From Acinetobacter sp. A47 (lineage in GTDB: Bacteria; Pseudomonadota; Gammaproteobacteria; Pseudomonadales; Moraxellaceae): a stretch of DNA of 64,000 bases. The stretch lies in assembly GCF_000805455.1 (NCBI RefSeq), contig NZ_JSUS01000071.1, forward strand, positions 372,001-436,000, in the 5' to 3' direction. Position numbers and translations under genes: made by a program. Below the pieces are notes generated by a model. The model was given only the letters and a program-made list of their open reading frames with translations. It was not told where the DNA came from and ran no database searches. Of this stretch, positions 11,087-18,971 are shown piece after piece. Position 1 is the first letter of the stretch. Each line of letters starts with the position of its first letter.

Positions 11087-11947
11087 TCAGTTGAACGGGT
11101 CGCTGACTTCCCGTTTGCCAGAATCAGAATTTTCTTTTACTTTTTCAGTACTTGGAGGATTTGCTGGCGCAGATTGGCTTTGTTTCACATTTACCACATT
11201 GCCTTGTGCATCACGTTGAGTCACTGTCGTTTTTACGGTCGTGGAAGGATTGGCAGGACGCGTGCCCGTTACGGGTGCCCTGTTGGTCAACAGCAAGGTT
11301 TCATCGACTTTAGGCAAGGCCGCAGGTCGTAACTGGACTGCATACAGCTGATTGGTGGCAGACTTCATTTCATCAGAGCCCAAATCGTTGACAAAGTCTG
11401 CGTATCCAGTCAGTTGCTGCGCTTTAGGCTTGACCGACTCAGGCAGTACCAGATTGAGCTGTGCGAACTGGCGTGTGGCTTCTTCTGCACTCGACGAGAG
11501 CCCATAGGTTAAAACATATTGTTCGGCCTGCTCCTCACCACTCAGACGGAAGTAGACAAACTTTCTGCGATCGGCACGGTTTAACAGGAAATTTTTTACA
11601 ATGGCTTCATCTGAGCTACGGAAAATTTCCGTGGTCCATTGCCGCTGGTTTTCTTTAATATATTTGGTGCCACGAAATTCAGGTGCATGCTCATTGGATA
11701 CAACCACACGCGTGGTCAAATCCAGGGGCTTCACCTCATCCGAGAGTGCCCCCAAATGTGCAGTGGCCGCAACCTTTTCGGGCTGGATCTGAACCTGCGC
11801 TTCCGTTTCAGTCGGCTGTTGCTCTTTTACCAGCGCCTTGGTGTCGGTAACACCCCAGAATATCAATGCAGCAATTAAACAAACCAGCGCAAAAACGAGC
11901 CAGCTATATTGTTGAATATTTTGCCAAATTGATCGTGACACAGCCAT
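11087..11947 (-). CDS. Inner-membrane protein in DamX position, possible SPOR-like domain
   Basis: A 286-residue protein with one membrane segment near the N-terminus (LVFALVCLIAALIFWG, about residues 16-31) and a long periplasmic part. Residues about 100-180 contain a compact region with KFVYFRLSGEEQAEQYVLTYGLSSSAEEATRQFAQL, whose layout resembles SPOR domains that bind denuded septal glycans. The tail is low-complexity (Ser, Pro, Asn, Thr). It follows aroB by about 20 bases. In enterobacteria the gene after aroK-aroB is damX, a SPOR division protein, so context and topology suggest an equivalent. The domain assignment rests on weak similarity and is inference. Confidence 0.6.
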   Translation of the reverse strand: MAVSRSIWQNIQQYSWLVFALVCLIAALIFWGVTDTKALVKEQQPTETEAQVQIQPEKVAATAHLGALSDEVKPLDLTTRVVVSNEHAPEFRGTKYIKENQRQWTTEIFRSSDEAIVKNFLLNRADRRKFVYFRLSGEEQAEQYVLTYGLSSSAEEATRQFAQLNLVLPESVKPKAQQLTGYADFVNDLGSDEMKSATNQLYAVQLRPAALPKVDETLLLTNRAPVTGTRPANPSTTVKTTVTQRDAQGNVVNVKQSQSAPANPPSTEKVKENSDSGKREVSDPFN

Positions 11948-11966
11948 GCTTTACCCAAATGATTAA

Positions 11967-13049
11967 TTATGCAGATTGATTTTCAAGAATAGATTGTTTC
12001 ATTAGCTCAACATCAAAATCTTTGGTAATCACCGCCTGCCCCAAGTTTTTCAAGAGCACCAGACGTAACTGACCATTTAAGACTTTTTTATCGTGCGACA
12101 TATAAGCCAAGAACTCATCTAATGGAATTTTTGGACATGATATCGGTAAATGGGCCCGCTGAATGATATTTTTTGTACGTTGCACATCTTCGGCTGAAAT
12201 CCAGCCTAAACGGTGCGATAAATCTGCTGCCATCACCATACCGGTCGCCACTGCTTCACCATGTAACCATGTGCCGTAGCCCAGATAAGATTCGATCGCA
12301 TGTCCAAAGGTATGCCCAAGATTTAGCAAGGCGCGTTCACCCTGCTCCTTTTCGTCATTGGCCACAATCCGTGCTTTATGTGCACATGAACGATAAACCG
12401 CTTCTGCCAGCAGATTGGCATCCCGTCCGATCAGCGCATCCATGTTTTGCTCTAACCAGACCAGAAAATCGGCATCACCCAGTAAAGCGTATTTAATGAC
12501 TTCCGATAACCCTGCAGACAATTCGCGGTCAGGTAAAGTCTCCAGTTGTGCCATATCGGCCAGTACCACTTGCGGCTGCTGGAAAGCCCCCAGCATGTTC
12601 TTGCCCAGCGGATGATTAATACCGGTCTTGCCCCCGACACTGGAGTCAACCTGGGACAGCAAGGTGGTCGGTACCTGCACAAAATACACGCCACGCTGGA
12701 AACAGGCCGAGGCAAACCCGGCCATGTCACCAATCACGCCACCGCCCAGGGCCAGTACGGTACAATCGCGGTTAAAGCCCGCTTCCAGCAACGCATCAAA
12801 AATAAGGTTTAAATGCTGGAGATCCTTATATTGTTCGCCATCTGGCAGGATACATTGTGCAACCTGTTTATCCAGTGCGATCAGGGCTTCCCGATAATGT
12901 TCCAGATACAAAGGCGCGACCGTCGAGTTTGAAACCAGCATCACTTGCCGGCCATGCAAATACGGCGCAAGCAATTGTTTTGGATCTAAATGACTACCAA
13001 TAAAGATTGGATAACGGCGATCACCCAACTCAACATGTAACGTTTGCAT
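11967..13049 (-). CDS. aroB: 3-dehydroquinate synthase
   Basis: A 360-residue enzyme for the second step of the shikimate pathway, converting DAHP to 3-dehydroquinate with NAD and a divalent metal. Visible motifs are the NAD-binding [19 protein letters not shown], the substrate region [21 protein letters not shown] and metal ligands in [12 protein letters not shown] and HGEAVATGM. The start is the ATG giving [15 protein letters not shown]; an in-frame TTG four codons upstream is less likely. It is 19 bases after aroK with a weak ribosome site, suggesting translation coupled to aroK. Confidence 0.97.
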   Translation of the reverse strand: MQTLHVELGDRRYPIFIGSHLDPKQLLAPYLHGRQVMLVSNSTVAPLYLEHYREALIALDKQVAQCILPDGEQYKDLQHLNLIFDALLEAGFNRDCTVLALGGGVIGDMAGFASACFQRGVYFVQVPTTLLSQVDSSVGGKTGINHPLGKNMLGAFQQPQVVLADMAQLETLPDRELSAGLSEVIKYALLGDADFLVWLEQNMDALIGRDANLLAEAVYRSCAHKARIVANDEKEQGERALLNLGHTFGHAIESYLGYGTWLHGEAVATGMVMAADLSHRLGWISAEDVQRTKNIIQRAHLPISCPKIPLDEFLAYMSHDKKVLNGQLRLVLLKNLGQAVITKDFDVELMKQSILENQSA

Positions 13050-13068
13050 AATGACAACCAACTAGCGA

Positions 13069-13611
13069 TTACTTAACTTTTTTAGATAAAATGACGTGCA
13101 GGATACGTTGCGCCAGATCGCGTGCAGCCCCTTGATTTGTTTCAATGATATGATGGGCAACTTCACGGTACAAAGGATCGCGCAGGGCCAACAGGTCACG
13201 CAATTTCTGCTCTGGATTTTCAACTTGTAATAAAGGGCGATTTTTATCGCGATAGGTTCGCTGTAGCTGCAATTCTACAGGAGTATAAAGATAGACAACG
13301 ATACCTCGCTGTTTCAGAAATTCCCTGTTTTTCTCCTGAGTAACTGCACCACCGCCAGTGGCCAGTACCAGTAAAGGGCGGGAGGTCAGGTCGTTTAATA
13401 CATTGGTCTCGCGTAACCGAAATCCGACTTCACCTTCTTTTTCAAAAATCCATGGAATTGTGGCACCTGTTTTACGTTCGATTTCATGATCACTGTCAAT
13501 AAAATCACGGCCTAACAATTCTGCCAGATGCCGACCAACTGTTGTTTTTCCTGCCCCCATTGGCCCTACCAAATAAATATTTGGTAGGGTATTAAACGCT
13601 TTGCTTGGCAA
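13069..13611 (-). CDS. aroK: Shikimate kinase
   Basis: A 180-residue kinase that phosphorylates shikimate at the 3-hydroxyl. Walker A is GPMGAGKTT at residues 16-24, followed by the DSDHEIE motif (Asp for Mg and shikimate), RETNVLNDL and the GGG loop (LATGGGAV), then the lid region RDKNRPLL. The start codon is TTG: no ATG is available in frame, and AGGTGG lies at the correct distance upstream. It follows pilQ in the same direction and precedes aroB, the usual gammaproteobacterial order. Confidence 0.96.
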   Translation of the reverse strand: MPSKAFNTLPNIYLVGPMGAGKTTVGRHLAELLGRDFIDSDHEIERKTGATIPWIFEKEGEVGFRLRETNVLNDLTSRPLLVLATGGGAVTQEKNREFLKQRGIVVYLYTPVELQLQRTYRDKNRPLLQVENPEQKLRDLLALRDPLYREVAHHIIETNQGAARDLAQRILHVILSKKVK

Positions 13612-13648
13612 CGCGCCACCTATATGAATTGCGATTATTGAAAATATA

Positions 13649-15826
13649 TTAATGATTTCTGGTCAAAGTGTCATTAACAATTCTCGGCGTAATAAAAATA
13701 AGTAGTTCACGTTTATTGTCGGTTTTCAGGTCACGACGGAACAGGCGGCCCACATAAGGCAAGTCGCCAAGAAATGGGACTTTTGTCTGGGAACTGATAT
13801 TTTCCTGTTCAAAAATCCCGCCAAGTACCACGGTTTCACCATTGTCGACCAGCACGTTGGTATCGATCTGGTTTTTATTGATGGTAAGCTGGCCTGTCGG
13901 TGTTGGCGTACTTTGCGAGTCCTTGGTAATGTTCAGTTTCATCATCACCTTACCGTCAGGTGTAATGCTTGGTGTCACGTCCAGACTCAAAGTGGCATCA
14001 ATAAATTCGGTTTTAGGTACGGCATTGGCACCTCCCCCAGTCGATGAGGTATACGGAATTTTCTTACCCGATTCGATTTTTGCAGGTTGCTTGTCAGCCG
14101 TCATGACTTTCGGTGTCGAGATCACTTCACCATAACCATCGGCCTGTACTGCAGAGAGCTCCAGATCCAGCATAAAGTCGGAAAGGCTGATCAGGCCGAA
14201 AGCAATCCGGCTGGCTCCGGGAGTAACTGCCCCCAAGTCCACATTCAGGTTATCCGGGCGTTCAATTTCATATTTCCAGCCCCCTGTTTCACTGTCTTTT
14301 TCCGGTTTTCTCAGATTCCATAAAGTTTTATCGCTCCCCCCCACCAACAGGTCATTATTCTTGGTGATCCCCTGTGACAGGATACCCCATTTTACCCCCA
14401 TCTCTTTGGTAAAATCGGTGCTGGCACTGACAATACGCGCCTCGATCATCACCTGTTTCACCGATACATCGAGCAGGTCAACCATTTTACGGATCTGGTC
14501 AATTTTCTGTGAGGTGTCATTTACAATCAGGGTATTGGTTCGCGGGTCAATCGAGATGGTTCCTCTCGGGCTCAACAAACCACCCGACAAGGTATCATTG
14601 CTGACTGAATTGGAAGAATTGCCATTATTGGTATTGGCATTTTTCCCTTGGGTAATCAGCTTTTCAATATCAGCTGCTTTGGCATAACTCAAGGTAATAT
14701 ATTCGGTTTGCAGCGGTGCCAGCTTCACACTTTGTGCCTGTGCCTTAGCTTCTTCTTCCTCGGCCTTGATCAGTTCTGAAACCGGTGCAATCCAGATCAC
14801 ATTGCCGTTACGGCGTTTATCCAGATTCTTGGTTTTCAGCACGATATCCAGTGCCTGATCCCACGGTACATCTTTAAGGCGCAAGGTAATATTGCCCTGT
14901 ACCGTGTCTGCTGCCACCATATTGATGCCGGTAAAGTCTGCCAGCAACTGCAGCACACGGCGCACTTCAATATCCTGGAAATCAAGAGAAATCTTATTGC
15001 CGGTATAGGCCTGAGTCTTGGCCTTGGTCGGCGACTTGTCTTCAGGACGCTTCAGACTGATGGTCAGCTTGTTCTCAGCCTGATAGGCCATATATTCATA
15101 ACTGCCGGCAGACTGGATGGTCACCACGCCATTGCCTTTGTCATTATAGGCATCAATACTCGCCACCGGGGTTGCAAAGTCATTGGTGTTGAGGCGACGG
15201 GCCAAGTGTGCCGGGATTTTATTGCCCATGGTACGCACAACAATTTTACTGCCCTGCTGTTGCACATCAACAGGGGTGTTATTGCCTAACAAATCAATGA
15301 CGACCAGACCTTCACCCTGGTTCCCACGCTGGAAACCGATGTTGGAAATCCCCTGCTGTACCTGACGAACTGCGGCAACAGGCGTTGTCATCGCCGGCTT
15401 GGCCGAATTGATTTTCAGTACAAAGGTATTGCCTTCAACACGGGTGGTAAATGCCCCGGCATCTTTTAAGTTGACAATCACACGGGAACGCTGATCATCG
15501 GCAGCAACATCAACAGAACTTGCCTCATTGGTCGACACCGGGATAGAGCTCTGTTTCAAGCTTTGCTGTGCCTTGTCAAAATCCAGAATCAAACGGGAAG
15601 GTTGCTCAAGCTGGTAAGCCTGAGGCTGTGGCGGCAAACCATTAAACATGATCCGGATTTCTGTGCCCTGTTCAGCCAGGTTCATCGGTACAATATTGGT
15701 CATGCTGACTTGTGCCGATGCCACCTGCATCACCGCAAGTGTAATCGCAGCCATAGAAAATTGACGGAATGCATGATTCATGGTCTTCGCTTCCCCAAAT
15801 AAAGAATCTTTAAACTGTTTTTTCAT
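13649..15826 (-). CDS. pilQ: Type IV pilus secretin
   Basis: A 725-residue outer-membrane secretin through which the pilus exits. After an N-terminal signal region (MAAITLAVMQVASA) there are AMIN-type domains that bind peptidoglycan (IRIMFNGLPPQPQAYQLEQPSRLILDFD and a second copy), then an STN/secretin N domain (ISLDFQDIEVRRVLQLLADFTGINMV) and the C-terminal secretin domain ending with VPFLGDLPYVGRLFR. A short low-complexity Asn/Ser spacer lies near residue 400. The first ATG has AAGGGA at good spacing. It is the last gene of pilMNOPQ. Confidence 0.97.
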   Translation of the reverse strand: MKKQFKDSLFGEAKTMNHAFRQFSMAAITLAVMQVASAQVSMTNIVPMNLAEQGTEIRIMFNGLPPQPQAYQLEQPSRLILDFDKAQQSLKQSSIPVSTNEASSVDVAADDQRSRVIVNLKDAGAFTTRVEGNTFVLKINSAKPAMTTPVAAVRQVQQGISNIGFQRGNQGEGLVVIDLLGNNTPVDVQQQGSKIVVRTMGNKIPAHLARRLNTNDFATPVASIDAYNDKGNGVVTIQSAGSYEYMAYQAENKLTISLKRPEDKSPTKAKTQAYTGNKISLDFQDIEVRRVLQLLADFTGINMVAADTVQGNITLRLKDVPWDQALDIVLKTKNLDKRRNGNVIWIAPVSELIKAEEEEAKAQAQSVKLAPLQTEYITLSYAKAADIEKLITQGKNANTNNGNSSNSVSNDTLSGGLLSPRGTISIDPRTNTLIVNDTSQKIDQIRKMVDLLDVSVKQVMIEARIVSASTDFTKEMGVKWGILSQGITKNNDLLVGGSDKTLWNLRKPEKDSETGGWKYEIERPDNLNVDLGAVTPGASRIAFGLISLSDFMLDLELSAVQADGYGEVISTPKVMTADKQPAKIESGKKIPYTSSTGGGANAVPKTEFIDATLSLDVTPSITPDGKVMMKLNITKDSQSTPTPTGQLTINKNQIDTNVLVDNGETVVLGGIFEQENISSQTKVPFLGDLPYVGRLFRRDLKTDNKRELLIFITPRIVNDTLTRNH

Positions 15827-15844
15827 TGTTATTCCCTTAATATC

Positions 15845-16372
15845 TTATGGTGCCGGTCCAATCAGGACCAGTGTCCGAGGTCGTTCAACATAACCTTCTC
15901 GGCCATCCGGTACGATTTCCACCAAGTCGATCTGAGTCGGGCTGATTTTAATGATGCGCCCCTGATTCATGCCCAGATAGTTCCCAACCTGCACCCGTTC
16001 AATCTGCCCATCCGGTGTTTGAATCAGGGCGATGGTTGCATTGGTTCTGCCGCGCATACTGCCCTTCATGTTTAATGACTCAAGGGCATAACTCTCCAAG
16101 GGCTGTGGCTGGCGGTTAAAGTTCGGATAAACCCGCTTGCCGGCCATAATCTTTAACTCTGCGGCCAGGGAGCTTGGCATGAACGGACTTTTCAGCTGAT
16201 GTGCCGAATAGTTAAATAACGGCACAGGCGTGAACACCGGCGCAGGCTCGATGGGTAAAGGCGGCTGGTTGCGGATTTCCGCCATCTTCTGGTTGACGGC
16301 ATCAATACGTGAATCGCATCCCACCAATCCCAGTCCGATCAGCAGGCTAAGGAGTAATTTATAATTATTCAT
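15845..16372 (-). CDS. pilP: Type IV pilus inner-membrane lipoprotein PilP
   Basis: A 175-residue lipoprotein. The signal LLIGLGLVGC carries the lipidation Cys19. The C-terminal half is the beta-sandwich HR domain that contacts PilQ (MKGSMRGRTNATIALIQTPDGQIERVQVGNYLGMNQGRI). With PilN and PilO it forms the alignment complex between the inner membrane and the secretin. It starts three bases after pilO, with a GGAGG ribosome site inside the end of pilO. Confidence 0.95.
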   Translation of the reverse strand: MNNYKLLLSLLIGLGLVGCDSRIDAVNQKMAEIRNQPPLPIEPAPVFTPVPLFNYSAHQLKSPFMPSSLAAELKIMAGKRVYPNFNRQPQPLESYALESLNMKGSMRGRTNATIALIQTPDGQIERVQVGNYLGMNQGRIIKISPTQIDLVEIVPDGREGYVERPRTLVLIGPAP

Positions 16373-16375
16373 GGC

Positions 16376-17098
16376 TTACTTTCCTCCTGTAGCAGGTGGC
16401 GTATTGGTCGCTGTCGCTGCAACAGCATTGGCCTGATCATCTGCGCCAACATAACGATAGGTCTTGGCTTTTACCGTATAGTTCACTACCGGAATATCAG
16501 ATTTTTTCTGGGTATCTTCTTTGGCCTCAACCGTAAAGTCATGCAAGGTCACAATACGGGGTAAAGCCGCAATACCGGTTACAAATGCTCCGAATGCATG
16601 GTAATCCCCGGTAGCTTCGATACTGATCGGCTGCTCGATGAAGAACTCCTGTTTGACTTCATTTTCCAGACGGATATTCTTGAATTTCAGTCCCGAATTT
16701 ACCCCGGTCAGGTTTATATCCTCAACCAGACTTGGAATTTCCGTTTCTTTTGGCAACTGTTCTAGCTGCTGGTTGAAGTTCGCTTCCATTTCCTGCAACT
16801 GGGCCTGATATTGTTGCAGGTTTCTTAACTTGGAATCTTTTTCCCGGAACTCGTTGAGCAGGCTTTGTTCTTGTGCCTGTGCATTTTCAATGGCTTCAAG
16901 CTGGGACTTGATCACGACAAAATAGCCCAGTGCCACTACCGCCAGAAATACAAAAATCCAGCAGGTAATCTTGACCGACAACGGCCAGCTGCCATAGTTA
17001 TTCATATCCAGCGTATTGAATTGCTGGAAGAACTGCTCGACAGACATTTTCTTTTTCTTTACAGCAACGGTGTCTTGATTCAATTCATCTTGGTTCAT
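16376..17098 (-). CDS. pilO: Type IV pilus alignment protein PilO
   Basis: A 240-residue protein with a cytoplasmic N-terminus, one membrane helix (ITCWIFVFLAVVALGYFVVI, about residues 44-63), a coiled coil (QLEAIENAQAQEQSLLNEFREKDSKLRNLQQYQAQLQEMEAN) and a periplasmic ferredoxin-like fold. It pairs with PilN. Its start overlaps the pilN stop by four bases (ATGA), so the two are translationally coupled. Confidence 0.95.
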   Translation of the reverse strand: MNQDELNQDTVAVKKKKMSVEQFFQQFNTLDMNNYGSWPLSVKITCWIFVFLAVVALGYFVVIKSQLEAIENAQAQEQSLLNEFREKDSKLRNLQQYQAQLQEMEANFNQQLEQLPKETEIPSLVEDINLTGVNSGLKFKNIRLENEVKQEFFIEQPISIEATGDYHAFGAFVTGIAALPRIVTLHDFTVEAKEDTQKKSDIPVVNYTVKAKTYRYVGADDQANAVAATATNTPPATGGK

Positions 17099-17751
17099 TT
17101 CGCTGTCCCCACTGCTACTGCCACTGATGCTGCTTGTTCTGATGTCGGTGCAGCTTCAGCCGTTGTACCAATCTCGCCCAAATCGACAGTGACAATGAAA
17201 CTGCCATAATTTTCCTCAATGCGAGGAACCAGCGAACTTGCGGCCTTATCCTTGTTTTTATCTTCATCTACTGCCAGGAACGAGTTCATGAAGGCATTAC
17301 GATACCAAGGTGAAGCCTCCAGATTACGTAATAGCTCCGCCACGGTATTCGGGCTTTCCGCCTTACCTTCAATGGTGAACTTGTCACCGCTACGGGTAAA
17401 CTTGGTGAGGTACATGGTCGGTGGCGTGACACGGACCAGCTCGTCCACCAGCCGCACAGTCACCGGACGCTGCCCTTGCAAGCCCTGAATCAGCTTCATG
17501 CGCTCAATGATGGCATTACGGCGTTCCTGCAAGCCATCCAGTGCTTTGAGCTGGGTATCCAGATTCTGGTTGGTACTCACAATCAGCTGGTTGGCCTGTT
17601 CCTGATCACTGAGTTTATGGTCAAAGTACATCCATCCTGAAAAAACCGATGCCACCCCTAATGCAGCAACCCCGACACAAAAAGCGATAAACTGTTTCTT
17701 TCTTTGTTCTCTTAGCTCATCACGCCAAGGGAGTAAGTTAATTTTTGCCAT
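17095..17751 (-). CDS. pilN: Type IV pilus alignment protein PilN
   Basis: A 218-residue protein. The cytoplasmic N-terminus MAKINLLPWRDELRE is the conserved PilM-binding INLLPWR motif. A membrane helix follows at residues about 22-42, then a coiled coil and a periplasmic domain (NTVAELLRNLEASPWYRNA). It starts on the last base of the pilM stop (TAATG-type overlap). Confidence 0.96.
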   Translation of the reverse strand: MAKINLLPWRDELREQRKKQFIAFCVGVAALGVASVFSGWMYFDHKLSDQEQANQLIVSTNQNLDTQLKALDGLQERRNAIIERMKLIQGLQGQRPVTVRLVDELVRVTPPTMYLTKFTRSGDKFTIEGKAESPNTVAELLRNLEASPWYRNAFMNSFLAVDEDKNKDKAASSLVPRIEENYGSFIVTVDLGEIGTTAEAAPTSEQAASVAVAVGTAK

Positions 17752-18809
17752 TAATCAAAACTCCTCATTGCCAAACCGCATGCCACCATCAATGAAGAGG
17801 CATCATTTTCAATTTTTTTAATATCAATTTGGGGAGAAAAACCCATCTGTAAAAATGGATTGGCAATGGTCACCCGGTAACCGAGCTTTTGTTGTAATAG
17901 CTTGGCCAGGCCCGGAATATTGGCATTCCCGCCAGCAAGCAAAATATGGTCAATCTCATTAAACTGAGAAGATGAAAAGAAGAACTGCAGTGAACGCGCA
18001 GCTTGCTGCACCACAGCATCAAGGAAAGGTTCAAGTACCTCGGTATCGTAGTCATCCGGCAAGGTGCGTTCCTTTTTGGCACGACCGGCTTCCTCAAAAG
18101 ACAGACCATAGCGGCTCTGTACATCCTGAGTCAGCTGACGCCCACCAAAGACCTGCTCACGGGTATAGATAATCTTGCCTTTTTGCATCACCGACAGGGT
18201 GGTCATGGTATGCCCGATGTCCAGAATACCAACCGTATTGGCGCCCATCGGCAAGGTATCGGCAAAGACGCTGAAAGCCCGCTCCATGGCGTAGCTTTCC
18301 ACTTCTGCAATTTTTGCAGTGAGACCTGCCAGTTCCAGAACTTCAACCCGTGTGTCGACATTTTCTGTCCGGGTAGCTACCAGCAGCACATTGACCCGGT
18401 TTACATTGGCCAAACGGTCAGGCAGGACTTCAAAATCCAGGCTCACTTCGTCTAGCGGGAACGGAATATATTGCTCAGCATCCATGCGGATCTGAACTTC
18501 ACGTTCTTCATCCGACATGTCGGCATCCATTTCGATGATCTTGTTAATGACCATAGATGTCGGCACAGCAATGGCGACATTGGTGGTATGGGGGTTGGCA
18601 AGATTCACCACCCGCTCAAGCGCATCCCCCACTGCCTCCGGGTTCAGAATGCTTTTTTCCACTACACTATTTTCTGGTAATGGCATCACCGCATAACTTT
18701 CAACCCAATATCTACCGTTCTTTACAGAGAGCTCCAATAACTTAACAGTTGTCGAACTAATATCGACACCTACTAACCCCTTATTTGGTTTACGATATAA
18801 CCTGAGCAC
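17751..18809 (-). CDS. pilM: Type IV pilus actin-like protein PilM
   Basis: A 352-residue cytoplasmic actin/FtsA-fold ATPase that binds the PilN tail and links the pilus motor to the envelope complex. Phosphate-binding motifs are visible as VGVDISSTTVKLLEL near the N-terminus and GILDIGHTMTTLSVM near residue 195, with the adenosine motif LLAGGNANIPGL near residue 290. It is the first gene of pilMNOPQ and is divergent from ponA; the 160-base gap holds both promoters. This pilM-ponA arrangement is standard in gammaproteobacteria. Confidence 0.96.
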   Translation of the reverse strand: MLRLYRKPNKGLVGVDISSTTVKLLELSVKNGRYWVESYAVMPLPENSVVEKSILNPEAVGDALERVVNLANPHTTNVAIAVPTSMVINKIIEMDADMSDEEREVQIRMDAEQYIPFPLDEVSLDFEVLPDRLANVNRVNVLLVATRTENVDTRVEVLELAGLTAKIAEVESYAMERAFSVFADTLPMGANTVGILDIGHTMTTLSVMQKGKIIYTREQVFGGRQLTQDVQSRYGLSFEEAGRAKKERTLPDDYDTEVLEPFLDAVVQQAARSLQFFFSSSQFNEIDHILLAGGNANIPGLAKLLQQKLGYRVTIANPFLQMGFSPQIDIKKIENDASSLMVACGLAMRSFD

Positions 18810-18971
18810 AGTATTTTCCTATTATTTTTTTATCCCCAAAAATACAACATACTAATTTTGTTTTGGTCTTTAATTGATACGGATACAATAACTCATCTAA
18901 CAATCCGCATGTCTAAAGGATATACTGACCACAATTAGTTTGCCATTCGCTCTTATTAAAACTTACTTATT

